A DNA stretch of 64,000 nucleotides from Staphylococcus croceilyticus (GCF_002902575.1 NZ_PPRD01000008.1:1-64000); one strand, 5' to 3'. Counted from the stretch's first letter, positions 18,393-29,717 are shown. Translations and numbers: made by a program. Notes: generated by a model from the letters alone, not told the origin.

Positions 18393-21179
18393 ATGAGTTA
18401 TCAAGGTGAATTGGCATTAGAGAATGATGTACTTAAGCAATTAGAGTCTCAAGGTTATGAGAGAGTAATTTTGAGAGACCATGATCAATTGGTTGAGAAC
18501 TTCCGTCAAATTTTAAATGAACGTAATATGGAGAGGCTTAATCACAAGCCACTAACAGATACAGAGTTTGCACGTCTAATGACGGATATCAGTGATAAAA
18601 GTGTGTTTGAAAGTGCAATGCAGCTACGTGATAGTTACACTTTAGAACGTGATGATGAAACGAAGGTCTACCTCTATTTCTTAAATACTGAACACTGGTG
18701 TCAAAATAAGTTCCAAGTAACCAATCAAGTAACTGTGGATGATAAATATAAAGGGCGTTATGACGTTACAATTCTTATCAACGGCTTACCGCTTGTTCAA
18801 ATTGAACTTAAACGTAGTGGTATTGCGATTACGCAAGCTTTTAATCAAATTGAACGTTATCGCAAACATAACTACAGAGGCTTATTCCGCTTCATTCAAC
18901 TATTCGTTGTAAGTAATAAGAAAGAAACGCGTTATTATGCCAATAGTGATAAGAAAATCTACAAGAGTTTCATGTTCTATTGGAGCGATAAAGATAATCG
19001 CCGCATTAATAATTTAAAAGAGTTTATCCAAGATTTCTTAGACCGTTGTCGTATCGCGAAGATGATTAGTCGCTACATGATTACCAACGAAACAGATCAA
19101 ATTTTAATGGCGTTACGTCCTTATCAAGTCTATGCCGTTGAAGCACTGATTAATCGTGCAACTGAAACAAATAACAACGGTTATGTCTGGCATACTACCG
19201 GAAGTGGTAAGACTCTCACTTCTTTCAAAACAAGCCAAATTTTATCTGCCGATCCATCCATCAAGAAAGTCATCTTCTTAGTAGACCGTAAAGACTTGGA
19301 TAGCCAAACGCTTGCAGAATTTAATAAATTCCAAATGGATTCTGTCGATTTAACTGATAATACGTATAAACTCTTGAAACAACTCGATGATCCTTTCCAA
19401 AAACTCATCGTAACGACTATTCAAAAAATGTCGAACGCGGTTAAGTCTGGCGCTAAAGTTATGGATAAATATAAAGATGATAAAGTCGTCTTCATAATTG
19501 ATGAGTGCCACCGTACGCAATTTGGAGAAATGCATCGTCTTATTAGACAACATTTCAACAATGCGCAATACTTTGGTTTTACAGGTACGCCTCGTTTCGA
19601 AGAGAACGCCAGCCAAGATGGTCGTGCCACTGCTGATATTTTTGAAAAATGTTTACACACTTACCTCATCAAAGATGCCATTCGTGATGGGAACGTACTC
19701 GGCTTCTCAGTGGAATATATCAGCACATTTGCGAATGAATTACATGAGATGGAAGACACTTACGTTGAGAATATTGATGAAAGTGAACTATGGATGGCTG
19801 ACGACCGTCTAAAATTAGTAGCTGAACATATTGTTCAAAATCATCATAAAAAGACGCGAAATCAAATGTACACATCAATCTTTACTGTTCAAAGCATACC
19901 GATGGCAATTAAATATTATAAAATCTTCAAGCAACTTAAAGAAGAAGGCAAACATGACCTCAATATCTCAACTATTTTCACCTATCAAGCTAATGAAGAT
20001 AGCAAAAACCAAACGAATGATATTCATACCAAAGAAGAACTTGAAAAAATCATGGCAGACTACAATGGCACATTTGATAAAAACTATTCATTAGATTCAT
20101 TTGATGGTTTCTTTAATGACATTTCTAAACGTGTAAAACAAGGTAACCCTGCCGAACGTTTAGACATCTTAATTGTTGTAGACATGTTCTTAACAGGATT
20201 CGATAGTAAAAAGTTAAATACACTATATGTAGACCGTAACCTTCAATACCATGGTTTAATCCAAGCCTACTCACGTACAAATCGTGTTGAAGATGAAACT
20301 AAACCATACGGCAACATCGTATGTTACCGAAATCTTAAAGAAAATACAGACAAAGCCATCGAGCTCTTCTCACAAACTAATGATACTGACACAGTTTTAA
20401 GTCCATCATTTGATACATTATTAGAAAAATTCAAAACTGAATTAGAGTCATTATTTAAACTTGCACCTACGCCGGACAATGTAGACTTACTAGAACGAGA
20501 AGATGAAAAGTATCAATTTGTCATGATTTACCGCACTTTAGCAGGTTTAATGCAAAGACTCAAAACATTCGATGAATTTTATTTCACACCGGATGTTATG
20601 GGTATTGATGAACAAACCTATGAAGATTACAAAAGTAAATACCTTAACATTTATGACGAAGTAAAAACGACACGCGAGTCCGATAAAGTATCTGTATTAG
20701 AAGATGTAGACTTTAAAATTGAGGTCTTACGAAATGACCTCATTAATGTTCAATATATTTTAGATTTATTAAATAACATCGATTTAACAGACATAGCACA
20801 AACAGAACGTGTTCGTAACCAAATCAAACAGTTATTAGATAAAGCAGATGACGATAAACTGCGTCTTAAAGCTGAACTAATTAGAGATTTCTTAGATAAA
20901 GTGATTCCCCAATTAGATGAATCTACAGTTATTGAAGATGCTTATTTTGATTTCGAAGACCGTGTTAAAGAGAGAGAAATCCAAGAATTTGCAGAATCAA
21001 AAGATTACCCTGTTGATTTATTAAAATCAGTTATTAATGAATATGAATTTAGTGGTCAATTAGACAATACTGTTGTCGAACAAGGTATTACGGGTGGCCT
21101 ACTCGTACGTACTCAAAAGATTGAAAATGTTAAATCATTCGTTCAAGAAACAACAGAAAAATATGGCGCAGCGAACTAG
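18393..21179 (+). CDS. hsdR: Type I restriction enzyme, HsdR subunit
   Basis: A 928-residue motor/nuclease subunit. The N-terminal PD-ExK nuclease domain shows [12 protein letters not shown] (E-x-K); the translocase shows [13 protein letters not shown] (Walker A), [12 protein letters not shown] (DECH box), FGFTGTPR and later SF2 motifs such as [16 protein letters not shown]. The size is right for the staphylococcal family (about 929). The ATG at 18393 has GGGTGATG just upstream. It is transcribed away from the unknown pair. A hairpin separates it from hsdM, so hsdR appears to have its own transcript, allowing methylation to be set up before cutting. Confidence 0.96.
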   Translation: MSYQGELALENDVLKQLESQGYERVILRDHDQLVENFRQILNERNMERLNHKPLTDTEFARLMTDISDKSVFESAMQLRDSYTLERDDETKVYLYFLNTEHWCQNKFQVTNQVTVDDKYKGRYDVTILINGLPLVQIELKRSGIAITQAFNQIERYRKHNYRGLFRFIQLFVVSNKKETRYYANSDKKIYKSFMFYWSDKDNRRINNLKEFIQDFLDRCRIAKMISRYMITNETDQILMALRPYQVYAVEALINRATETNNNGYVWHTTGSGKTLTSFKTSQILSADPSIKKVIFLVDRKDLDSQTLAEFNKFQMDSVDLTDNTYKLLKQLDDPFQKLIVTTIQKMSNAVKSGAKVMDKYKDDKVVFIIDECHRTQFGEMHRLIRQHFNNAQYFGFTGTPRFEENASQDGRATADIFEKCLHTYLIKDAIRDGNVLGFSVEYISTFANELHEMEDTYVENIDESELWMADDRLKLVAEHIVQNHHKKTRNQMYTSIFTVQSIPMAIKYYKIFKQLKEEGKHDLNISTIFTYQANEDSKNQTNDIHTKEELEKIMADYNGTFDKNYSLDSFDGFFNDISKRVKQGNPAERLDILIVVDMFLTGFDSKKLNTLYVDRNLQYHGLIQAYSRTNRVEDETKPYGNIVCYRNLKENTDKAIELFSQTNDTDTVLSPSFDTLLEKFKTELESLFKLAPTPDNVDLLEREDEKYQFVMIYRTLAGLMQRLKTFDEFYFTPDVMGIDEQTYEDYKSKYLNIYDEVKTTRESDKVSVLEDVDFKIEVLRNDLINVQYILDLLNNIDLTDIAQTERVRNQIKQLLDKADDDKLRLKAELIRDFLDKVIPQLDESTVIEDAYFDFEDRVKEREIQEFAESKDYPVDLLKSVINEYEFSGQLDNTVVEQGITGGLLVRTQKIENVKSFVQETTEKYGAAN

Positions 21180-21214
21180 ATAAGTTAGGCGGTTTACCGT
21201 TTAACTTATTTTAA
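21180..21214 (+). terminator. Hairpin between hsdR and hsdM
   Basis: ATAAGTTA pairs with TAACTTAT, with an inner CGGT/ACCG, followed by T-rich sequence directly after the hsdR stop. It would end the hsdR transcript before hsdMS. Confidence 0.6.
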
Positions 21215-21283
21215 TTTGTGATTTAAAATAAGAAATAAAATATAATAAACAATATAAATCAATCACTTAAGGAGGAAAACCTT

Positions 21284-22840
21284 GTGTCTATAACAGAAAA
21301 ACAACGTCAACAACAAGCAGAATTACAGAAAAAATTATGGTCTATTGCCAATGATTTGCGTGGTAACATGGATGCAAATGAATTTAAAAACTACATTTTA
21401 GGATTAATCTTCTATCGTTTCTTAAGTGAGAAAAACGAAGAAATTGCTACAAAATTATTAAATGAAGACAATATTTCATACGAAGAAGCTATGAACAACG
21501 ATACATATAAACCGATTGTTGAAAAAGAATTAATTACTCGTATTGGCTTCGTAATAGAACCTCAATATTTATTTAGCAATTTAATCAATAAAATTGAAAC
21601 GCAAACATTCCAAATTGAAGATTTGAGCAACGCCATTAAAAATGTTGAAAACTCTACACGTGGTCATGAAAGTGAAGATGACTTTATCCACCTCTTCGAT
21701 GATATGGACTTAACTTCAAGCCGTTTAGGTAATACAAATGCAAAACGTACACAACTCATTTCAAAAGTAATGGTTCAAATTTCAACACTACCTTTCGTAC
21801 ATAGCGATCTTGAAATCGATATGCTTGGCGATGCATATGAATATTTAATCGGCCAGTTCGCTGCTAGCGCGGGTAAAAAAGCAGGCGAATTCTATACACC
21901 TCAACAAGTTTCTACTATCCTTGCGAAGATTGTTACTAATGGAAAAGAAGACTTAAGAAGCGTCTATGACCCAACATGTGGTTCTGGCTCACTACTATTA
22001 CGCGTGGGTGATGAAGCTAGAGTTCGTAATTATTATGGACAAGAATACAATAGTACAACATATAACCTAGCTCGAATGAACATGTTACTCCATGACGTGA
22101 ACTATAAACGCTTCCAAATCGTTAACGACGATACGTTAGAACAACCAGCCTTCATGGATGAACGTTTCGATGCTGTTGTGGCTAATCCACCATACAGTGC
22201 TAAATGGAGTGCTGATCCTTCATTCTTAGACGACGAACGTTTTAGCAATTATGGTAAACTTGCGCCCAAATCCAAAGCAGATTTTGCATTTATTCAACAC
22301 ATGATCTACCACTTAGATGATCAAGGAACTATGGCGGTAGTCTTACCTCATGGTGTATTATTCCGTGGCGCTGCGGAAGGCACAATCCGTAAATATTTAA
22401 TCGAAGAAAAGAATTATTTAGATGCAGTTATTGGTTTACCAGCCAATCTATTCTTTGGCACAAGCATCCCTACTAGTATTCTAGTATTTAAGAAATGTCG
22501 TGAAGCCAATGACAATGTAGTATTTATTGATGCTTCTCAATCTTTTGAAAAAGGCAAAAACCAAAACCACCTTACCGACAAAGACGTCAACAAAATCGTT
22601 GAAACATATCGTAATAGAGAAAACATTGATAAATATAGCTATGTAGCAACACTGGATGAAATCAAAGAGAACGACTATAACTTAAACATACCAAGATACG
22701 TCGACACTTTTGAAGAAGAAGAACCGATTGATCTAGACCAAGTCCAACAACAACTCGCAGACATCGATAAAGAAATCGCCCAAGTAGAATCAGAAATCAA
22801 TGAATACCTCAAAGAACTAGGAGTGTTAAAACATGACTGA
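21284..22840 (+). CDS. hsdM: Type I DNA methyltransferase, HsdM subunit
   Basis: A 518-residue N6-adenine methyltransferase. The N-terminal helical domain (RGNMDANEFKNYILGLIFYR) is followed by the SAM-binding and catalytic motifs YDPTCGSGSLLLRV (about 228-241) and VVANPPYSAKW (NPPY, about 302-312). GTG start at 21284 with AAGGAGGAAAACCTT upstream. It overlaps hsdS by 8 nt, so the two are translationally coupled. It needs HsdS for site choice; the methylated site cannot be read from sequence. Confidence 0.96.
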   Translation: MSITEKQRQQQAELQKKLWSIANDLRGNMDANEFKNYILGLIFYRFLSEKNEEIATKLLNEDNISYEEAMNNDTYKPIVEKELITRIGFVIEPQYLFSNLINKIETQTFQIEDLSNAIKNVENSTRGHESEDDFIHLFDDMDLTSSRLGNTNAKRTQLISKVMVQISTLPFVHSDLEIDMLGDAYEYLIGQFAASAGKKAGEFYTPQQVSTILAKIVTNGKEDLRSVYDPTCGSGSLLLRVGDEARVRNYYGQEYNSTTYNLARMNMLLHDVNYKRFQIVNDDTLEQPAFMDERFDAVVANPPYSAKWSADPSFLDDERFSNYGKLAPKSKADFAFIQHMIYHLDDQGTMAVVLPHGVLFRGAAEGTIRKYLIEEKNYLDAVIGLPANLFFGTSIPTSILVFKKCREANDNVVFIDASQSFEKGKNQNHLTDKDVNKIVETYRNRENIDKYSYVATLDEIKENDYNLNIPRYVDTFEEEEPIDLDQVQQQLADIDKEIAQVESEINEYLKELGVLKHD

Positions 22841-23957
22841 ACAACAAAATACTCCAGAACTAAGATTTCCAGAATTTAAAGATAAATGGAAAGATTATCA
22901 ACTTAAAGATGTAATCAAAGTTAATTCTGGAAAAGATTACAAACATTTAACTACAGGTAAATATCCAGTTTATGGAACTGGAGGTTACATGCTCAGTGTT
23001 TCTAATTATTTATATGAAAATGATGCTATAGGAATTGGAAGAAAAGGCACTATCAATAAACCCTATTTATTAAAAGGACCATTTTGGACTGTAGACACCT
23101 TGTTTTACTGCACTCCCTTAAAAGAAAATAATTTATATTTCATATTAAACCTATTTAGAAAAATAAATTGGAAAAAATATGATGAATCTACTGGTGTTCC
23201 TAGCTTGAGTAAAATAACTATAAATAAAGTTAAGTGTAAAATACCGCCCACTTCAGAACAAATAAAAATCGGTAATTTTTTTAGCAAACTCGACCGCCAG
23301 ATTGAGTTAGAAGAAGAGAAACTTGAGCTTCTTGAAGCACAGAAGAAAGGCTATATGCAAAAGTTATTTTCTCAAGAAATGCGATTCAAAGATAATAAAG
23401 AGAACAACTATCCTGATTGGAAAATAGTTAAAATTGGGGACATTTTAGAAGAAAGAAATGAACGTTCAGGCGAAGGGGACATGTTATCTGTAACTATCAA
23501 TCATGGGATTATAAAATTCGATGAAATTGATAGAAAAGACAATTCCAGTAAAGATAAAAGTAACTATAGAAAAGTTTACAAAGATGATATAGCTTATAAT
23601 TCTATGCGTATGTGGCAAGGAGCAAGCGGCAAATCAGAATATGATGGAATAGTAAGTCCTGCTTACACTGTAACTATACCTAATGAAAGTATAAATCCAG
23701 ACTTTATAGCTTATTATTTTAAAACTCATAAAATGATTCATAAATTCAAAATTAATTCTCAAGGTTTAACTTCTGATACATGGAATTTAAAATATAGACA
23801 ATTAAAAGATATTAAAATTAATTTATGTTCAAAAGATGAACAAAATAAAATAGCTAATTTATTGATTACATATGATAAATTAATTAATAAACAAAAACAC
23901 AAACTTGAGATACTTAAAACTAATAAAAAAGGATTTTTACAGAAGATGTTTGTGTAA
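22833..23957 (+). CDS. hsdS: Type I specificity subunit HsdS
   Basis: A 374-residue specificity protein with two target recognition domains separated by conserved helices. TRD1 covers about 12-150; the central helical spacer contains FFSKLDRQIELEEEKLELLE followed by AQKKGYMQKLFSQE; TRD2 covers about 190-325; the C-terminal helix TYDKLINKQKHKLEILKTNK mirrors the central spacer. Both spacer repeats are present, so it looks functional. The recognition sequence should be bipartite but is unknown. The TRD-coding parts are more AT-rich than the conserved helices, as expected for exchangeable domains. Confidence 0.94.
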   Translation: MTEQQNTPELRFPEFKDKWKDYQLKDVIKVNSGKDYKHLTTGKYPVYGTGGYMLSVSNYLYENDAIGIGRKGTINKPYLLKGPFWTVDTLFYCTPLKENNLYFILNLFRKINWKKYDESTGVPSLSKITINKVKCKIPPTSEQIKIGNFFSKLDRQIELEEEKLELLEAQKKGYMQKLFSQEMRFKDNKENNYPDWKIVKIGDILEERNERSGEGDMLSVTINHGIIKFDEIDRKDNSSKDKSNYRKVYKDDIAYNSMRMWQGASGKSEYDGIVSPAYTVTIPNESINPDFIAYYFKTHKMIHKFKINSQGLTSDTWNLKYRQLKDIKINLCSKDEQNKIANLLITYDKLINKQKHKLEILKTNKKGFLQKMFV

Positions 23958-23984
23958 TTCTGATAACGTCCTATTATGTTAACT

Positions 23985-24028
23985 AAAAAAGAGAATCTTA
24001 TCTAACGCTAGATAGGATTCTCTTTTTT
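23985..24028. terminator. Strong bidirectional terminator after hsdS
   Basis: A near-perfect hairpin (AGAGAATCTTATCTA / TAGATAGGATTCTCT) flanked by A6 and T6 sits between convergent hsdS (+) and the SpoIIM-like gene (-). Confidence 0.88.
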
Positions 24029-24065
24029 GATTGCCACTTGTTTTACATTCTCTATGTAAAAATCA

Positions 24066-24671
24066 TTAACTCATAAGATTAAATAAAAAGTTTGATACGT
24101 AGGTTTCTAAAAATGCTGCAATGATGATTAATGGTAATGCGATCATTACATAAAATTTAATTACGTTGATTAAGTTATCTTTAATCGCGTAGTTTTCTTT
24201 TTTACTTTTCCTAAAAAGATTGGTAAAACGGCGTGTGATGGCTTTGTTTAACATATACAATGCACTTGTTAAAATACACAATCCCATTACTTCAAATGTG
24301 TAGTGCGGGATAAATGCTATACTTCCAATCAATCCTTTATGTGTATCCAAACTTAGAAGGAAACCCAACATAATTCCGGGCATAATAATAGTAACCACTA
24401 GATTCATCAAATACAGATATGGTATAGGTAGTAAGGCTAAGATAAACATTTGTAGTGGAACGCGGAAACCATTATTGACGATATACTTCCAAACTTTTTC
24501 GACTCCTTTCGTGTTGCCAATCTTTTCGCTCGCATTTCCCATATCTCTCAATTCGTTAAATGAAGGATGTACAAAGTAACAAAATATCGTAGTAATGATT
24601 AAGCAAATTGTAGCAACTATAAATATTTTTAACGCTCGTTTAATAATGTTCAAATCGATTGTTTTTAGCAT
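24066..24671 (-). CDS. SpoIIM-like (stage II sporulation M family) membrane protein
   Basis: A 201-residue membrane protein with about five hydrophobic segments. SpoIIM-family features are the first helix ALKIFIVATICLIITTIFCY, a soluble loop with VEKVWKYIVNNGFRVPLQMF, and IPHYTFEVMGLCI (the conserved PHxxxE motif). Staphylococci do not sporulate, and this family is broad. The ATG at 24671 follows GAGAGG by 6 nt; the open frame upstream is not protein-like. Function is unknown; suspected roles are in envelope remodelling or transport. Confidence 0.8.
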   Translation of the reverse strand: MLKTIDLNIIKRALKIFIVATICLIITTIFCYFVHPSFNELRDMGNASEKIGNTKGVEKVWKYIVNNGFRVPLQMFILALLPIPYLYLMNLVVTIIMPGIMLGFLLSLDTHKGLIGSIAFIPHYTFEVMGLCILTSALYMLNKAITRRFTNLFRKSKKENYAIKDNLINVIKFYVMIALPLIIIAAFLETYVSNFLFNLMS

Positions 24672-24712
24672 AAGCGACCTCTCTTTCTCTTTTATACTAA
24701 CAAACATAACAT

Positions 24713-24919
24713 GAGCCTGGGACATAAATAATATGATGATGCTATTTTGCAAATTCGCAGTAGCTGACTGAACTGAAAAGGCGCTTAAATCAAGCTTTTC
24801 CAGTTCTAGTCATCCTTGCGGGCGGGGCCCCCAACAAAGAGAATTTCACTAAGAAATTCTACAAGCAAAGCAAGTTGGGAGAGGGACGACGAATTTAAAA
24901 AGAATTCTGTCCCACTCCC
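24713..24919. repeat. Interspersed structured repeat, copy A
   Basis: One of three related non-coding copies in the window (also 35129-35276 and 59851-60003). The shared core is GCAGTAGCTGACTG, then GCGCTTAAATCAAGCTTTT, then CTAGTCATCCTTGC, then GGCGGG, ending in TCTGTCCC-type sequence. The core folds as a hairpin (CAGTAGCTGACTGAACTGAA against the CAGTTCTAGTCA side). This copy has an extra module, 24826-24880 (GGGGCCCCCAAC...GTTGGG), and a different left end. It occupies the gap upstream of the SpoIIM-like gene. Confidence 0.75.
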
Positions 24920-24959
24920 CCTTCAACTATTTCTAGTAAAGGAGTCAAAATATATTTAT
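24920..24959 (-). repeat. 40-bp direct repeat (left copy), also a terminator
   Basis: These 40 bases recur at 28776-28815 with one mismatch. On the minus strand it contains CTCCTTT...GAAGG, a terminator-like stem placed just after the stop of the teichoic-acid gene. The two copies bracket a 3.86-kb block. Confidence 0.75.
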
Positions 24960-24964
24960 CAGTC

Positions 24965-27900
24965 TTATTTGAAGAATTTTTCCACTATTGTTTTAGAAGC
25001 GATGCCTTTTTCAAAGGTACAGAAGCGATTGTAAAAGGCTTGATATTTATCACTATATGCTTCTTGTACGTTAGCAATATTTTTTATTGCTTCGATTAAA
25101 CCAGCATTTGTTTTAATTAATGGGCCTGGTGCTTCTTTTTCAAAATCGAAATAAAAACCTCTTAATTTATTTTTGTAAAAATCTAAATCATAAGTGAAGA
25201 ATAATAATGGTTTCTTTGTATTTGCAAAATCAAACATGACTGAAGAATAGTCTGTGATGCATATATCTGTAATTAAATACAAATCGCTGATTTCTGGATA
25301 TTTAGCGCCATCAATAACAAATTCTTTTAATGATTCACTTAAATTTAACGCGTTACTAATAATAATATGCGGACGTAAAATTAAAATATAGTCATCTCCA
25401 ATACTTTCTTTCAATTTATGTAAATCAAGTTTTAGATTGATGATATGTTTTTTGGCTTTATTAATTTCGTCATCCCTAAAAGTAGGCGCGTATAAAATGA
25501 TTTTTTTATTGCCTTCAATACCTAATTTTTGTTTGATTAATTTTTTCTTCTCAGTGATATCTTTGTTTTCTGTATTATAAAACACATCATTTCTTGGGTA
25601 ACCCACCTCAAGAATTTCTTTGTGGTAATCAAATGCTGTTTTAAAACATTTGCTTGCGTACGGACTTGGAGAGATTAAATAATCCCAGTTTTTAATGGCG
25701 TGATTAACTCTATTTTTATAATTTTCATCTCGTCCTTGGAATGTATCAACATCGTTCAACATTTTCTTCAATGGTGTCCCATGCCATGTTTGTATATAAA
25801 TCGTATCTTTATGTTTATTAATATAATGCGGGAAGTTTTGATTGTTTATCCAATATTTTGCTCTAGATAAGTAATAGAAATATTCAGGTGACAATCTCTT
25901 AACTGTTTTAACATTTGGATCGTTGAATGGATAAAGGGTATTAGTAGCCCAAACAATTTGATAATTTTTATTTTGTTTCTTCAATTCATCATATATCAAT
26001 TTCGGATTATCACTCACTAATTTCCCTACATTACTTTCAAACACAATTAAATCTTTTTTAACAGGTAATGAGCGTGTTAATCCAGCGTTAAATGTTTCCA
26101 TTACTTTAAAATATTTTTCATTTTTTCTAAAACGATTCAGTATATGTTGCGAAAGAATATCATACTTAATTTTACTTTTAACTTTACTAGTCTTTTTAAA
26201 GTGAGTAATTGCATCAAATATTCTCTCACAATTGTTTTGATCTTTATATGCAATAAAACGATTAATACGTTCCTTTAGTGATGTATCAATAACAAATTGT
26301 TTCTTCTGTAAATTATCTAGTTCTCTTTCTAATTTATCTTGAGAATTAACAATAATTCCCGGTAATTCTTTTTCTATATCAATATGAGAGCCTTCTTTTC
26401 CTAGAAATTCATTTCTATCAAATTGATAATAGATGACTGGTTTATTTAAAAAACTAAAATCAAAAGCAACACTTGAATAATCTGTAATCATTAATTTGCT
26501 TTCTTTTATCAATTTCTAGACATTTACCTCTCCTTGCTTAATACGCGTTACATAGCTGGGGACATCAAAATAATCAATAAAAGGCTGCATATTAGGGTGT
26601 AAACAAAAAACAATGTTGGTACTTTCGTTAGCGAGTTCTTTTAATTTCTGACTATGAAGTAAATTGTTCATTCTTTTTAAATATTCCGAAGTTTGTAACT
26701 GATCAATACTTGTTAACCAATCTCTCCATGTTGGAATAATTAAGATTTGATTTTTAACTTCTGAATTAGGATTAAACAATTCATCAAATCTAGCTAGCCC
26801 TGTAACAGCCACTTGTTTACTAAAGAAATTCAAATCTTTCACAACTATTTCTTTTTCTCTATTAGAACTAGTGATAAATAAATCTATGTTAAAATCTTTT
26901 AACTGGTTACCATTGATATTGCACAAATTTTTTACACCTAAAACTCCGTGTTGTAAAAATACTTTAATGGCTTTTACTTTACGTGTATAAATTTTACTAG
27001 TTGTAGGATAAATTAATTCAGGATGATGTGTAGTACAGATGTAATCTGCTTTAAGCATAATTTTAAAATGTTCTGCTGAATTATAGAATATTACATTACC
27101 GAGAGGCAAAACATTTTTAGCTTCTTTAGAATTTTTTTCGATAATATAGTAAACAGGTTTCTCTGGGTGATGTGTTCTCATATATTTAAAGAAGTGATAA
27201 CCATTATCCTGTGCTTTATAAGATTTTTCACCAATTACCCACACTTTTTGCTTTTCTTTCTTTAAAAAGTTGGGACGCTTTGGTCTTTTTAACTCATCCA
27301 CATATGTTAAATAACTATTTATATCGTAGGTATTAATTCTAAAAGATAAATTACGGCCTTTCATAGTGAAATAAGGAGTAAGTGAGACTATATTCCCGTT
27401 AAACTCAGTGATAATTTCTCCTTTTAACAGCTTTTCAGCTATTATTCTAGGATTTCCGATTTTTATTCTTATATTTTCCGATGATTCTTGTACTTTAATG
27501 TTTAAGTAAATATCTATAATATCCTCATTTTCATATTCAAACTTCATAAAGTCTATCAAATCTTGGTAGATATCTACCGAAAAATTATAAGTGTATGTAT
27601 TGCTCGTTTCAGTAATTTTTTTAAAGTTTATATTTACGTATTTTTCTCTCGGAGTCAGTCTAGTTTTTATTAATAGTTGCACATTCTCTAATGTCGAATT
27701 TAGTAGTGCAAACTGACCTTCTATGGATGCTTCATTATTGTTTATTTTAAGCGTATCAATATGTCTTCTTGAAAAATATGTTTTATTTAAAGCAAGCTCA
27801 TCCAATGCTAAATGTAAAAAGCCATTTCTAGTTATATACGGCTGTATTTTAATGTTCTCATTAGCATTAACTACTACTTCAGATAAGCCTACAACTTCAG

Positions 27901-28180
27901 TTTGGTTATTGATAACTTTTAAGTTACGTTGAGTTGTTAAAATTGGCGTTGATTCTTCTACTATTATATATATTTTTTTATTTTCATATCGTATAAACTT
28001 CTTAGCAACTTTAATTAAATCTATTTTAAAATGTAAATCTTCATTAGTGTTTTCTAAAGTGAGTGAATCAAATTCATTTTTTATGTATAGTTTTTCAATC
28101 TTATTATTAGGATTCTCAAAATAGATATGTAATATTGATCCATCTTGCTTAATAGTTTGCAAATAAACCCCTTCTTTCAT
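24965..28180 (-). pseudogene. Teichoic-acid glycerophosphotransferase-like gene broken by an in-frame TAG
   Basis: One 1071-codon gene split by a single amber codon at 26516-26518. Both halves are in the same frame with no gap: before the stop the protein reads ...TRIKQGEVNV, after it KLIKESKLMITDYSSV, so motif ITDYSSVAFDF of the first CDP-glycerol glycerophosphotransferase-like domain falls beyond the stop. The intact protein would have an N-terminal beta-rich region (1-310), a first TagF/TarF-like domain (about 310-610, with FLQHGVLG and IIPTWRDW), and a second (about 680-1065, with YIQTWHGTPLK, LYAPTFRDDE and ITDYSSVMFDF). The only restart candidate, a TTG at 26512, has no good ribosome site. 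It may have made or decorated a wall polymer. If real, the mutation removes the second domain and truncates the first. Confidence 0.88.
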
Positions 28181-28402
28181 CTAAAAATCCAGGCAACACA
28201 ATACCATCCTTTATATAGATTTTTTAACTATTATAAAAATCATCTACTTCAAAGTTGATATATGCGTTACAATACAAATATAATATTTAATAGAATTAAT
28301 AATATATACAGTATTTTTATTATATCATAATTTATATAATAATTTCGTTGACGTTATTAAACTAAGTCTAGTGTTTATCACAATCAAAAAGGGATTGATA
28401 AA

Positions 28403-28591
28403 ATGAAAAAGTTATTTTTAATTTTTAACAGTGCCTTATGTTTAATGCTTTTCTTTAAAAATAGACAACTTAAGAAAGAGCACCACTTTTATTTAACAAA
28501 CATTGAATCTGAAGAAGATAAATTAGAAGAAATGGGCTTGTGTAAAGATAAAGATGGGAATATTCATCCAAAAGAAGAGGCATTTGAATGA
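28403..28591 (+). CDS. Small hypothetical protein with N-terminal membrane helix
   Basis: A 62-residue protein. An N-terminal hydrophobic helix after KK (LFLIFNSALCLMLFF) could be a membrane anchor; the rest is charged and soluble (EEDKLEEMGLCKDKDGNIHP). AAAAGGGATTGATAAA precedes the ATG, giving acceptable spacing, and a terminator follows at 28666. No family recognised. It lies alone between the broken teichoic gene and rarD, inside the block bracketed by the 40-bp direct repeats. Confidence 0.6.
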   Translation: MKKLFLIFNSALCLMLFFKNRQLKKEHHFYLTNIESEEDKLEEMGLCKDKDGNIHPKEEAFE

Positions 28592-28665
28592 ATCAATTAA
28601 CCTCACTTATATGTAACTAAATTTTATGTTCTAAAGTGGATTTTTTACATAACATAAGTGGGTTA

Positions 28666-28695
28666 GCTAGCGCACTTTGTAGCGTTAGCTTTTTT
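28666..28695 (+). terminator. Terminator after the small ORF
   Basis: GCTAGCGC pairs with GCGTTAGC and is followed by six T. Confidence 0.75.
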
Positions 28696-28775
28696 GTTTT
28701 TTATAACTGTAGTAACCAAGAAGTACAATGATTTACATTTTGTATGTTATAAACTTCTAAAGATATAAAAAAGCT

Positions 28776-28815
28776 CCTTCAACTATTTCTAGCAAAGGAG
28801 TCAAAATATATTTAT
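28776..28815 (-). repeat. 40-bp direct repeat (right copy), terminator of rarD
   Basis: 39 of 40 bases equal 24920-24959. On the minus strand it gives CTCCTTTG...GAAGGAG followed by CTTTTTT, a good intrinsic terminator right at the rarD stop codon. Confidence 0.8.
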
Positions 28816-29717
28816 TCTGGTCTTGGGTTGCGTTTCATTTTCACATATTGAGAAATACTGTAAAGTGCAATACCGATCCAAATAAAGATAAATGTGATGA
28901 ATTGATGGATGTCAAATTGTTCTTTAAAAACAAAGATACCTAACAAGAATATTAAGGTTGGGCTAACGTATTGAATAAATCCTGTTAATGATAATGGAAT
29001 GCGTCGTGCACCTGCTGAGAATAAAATGAGTGGCACGGCTGTAACGGCACCTGAGAACATTAGCCAGAAAGTATCCATGTTTGTACCTACAGATGTTTGG
29101 CTTGTTTGCCATAAGTAGATAATATAAATTAATCCGGCTGGTGCTGTCACAATACACTCGATTGTAATACCGCTAATTGCTTCAACTTGAACTAATTTTT
29201 TCAATAAACCATAAATTCCAAATGAGAAGGCTAACATCAATGAAATAATTGGGAATTCGCCTACTCGGATGGTCATATATAGAACGCCAATCGCTGCGAA
29301 AAGAATCGCAAGAGATTCAAATTTATTAAAGCGTTCTTTTAAGAAAATAAATGCTAATAAAATACTTACTAACGGATTAATATAATAACCAAGACTTGCT
29401 TGTAATACATGTCCATTAGATACTGCCCATATAAACGTTCCCCAGTTAATTGTAATCACATAACCGGCAATGATAATTGCGACAAGTTGTATTGGTTTTG
29501 TGAAAAGATGTGTTAAATCATGTTTAAATGTTTGAGATTTTCTTAGGATAAAGACCATTAAAATCATGAAGACCATCGAAAGTACAATACGATAGGCTAA
29601 AATCTCGAATGCACTAATTCCACCTATTAAACGCCAATATATTGGGAGTATACCCCATAATAAATGTGCCCCTAGCGCAAAGAGTATTCCTTTTTTAAAT
29701 TCAGCATTAGAATCCAT
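28812..29717 (-). CDS. rarD: EamA-family transporter RarD
   Basis: A 301-residue, ten-helix DMT-superfamily permease. The N-terminus KKGILFALGAHLLWGILPIY and the EamA repeats (two halves of five helices, e.g. GYYINPLVSILLAFIFLKER and GFIQYVSPTLIFLLGIFVFK) identify RarD. The substrate is not established; the name comes from chloramphenicol sensitivity in other bacteria. AGGAGG lies 7 nt before the ATG. Monocistronic. Confidence 0.92.
   Translation of the reverse strand: MDSNAEFKKGILFALGAHLLWGILPIYWRLIGGISAFEILAYRIVLSMVFMILMVFILRKSQTFKHDLTHLFTKPIQLVAIIIAGYVITINWGTFIWAVSNGHVLQASLGYYINPLVSILLAFIFLKERFNKFESLAILFAAIGVLYMTIRVGEFPIISLMLAFSFGIYGLLKKLVQVEAISGITIECIVTAPAGLIYIIYLWQTSQTSVGTNMDTFWLMFSGAVTAVPLILFSAGARRIPLSLTGFIQYVSPTLIFLLGIFVFKEQFDIHQFITFIFIWIGIALYSISQYVKMKRNPRPE

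Noticed and set aside
892..24028. Prophage or SCC element spanning the defence genes
   Set aside because: No integrase, recombinase (ccr), structural phage genes or attachment-site duplications were seen, and housekeeping operons lie between the defence loci.
24965..26512. Separate 515-aa glycerophosphotransferase gene starting at TTG 26512
   Set aside because: It is the in-frame continuation of the upstream gene past one TAG; there is no ribosome site at the TTG and the first domain's motif spans the junction.
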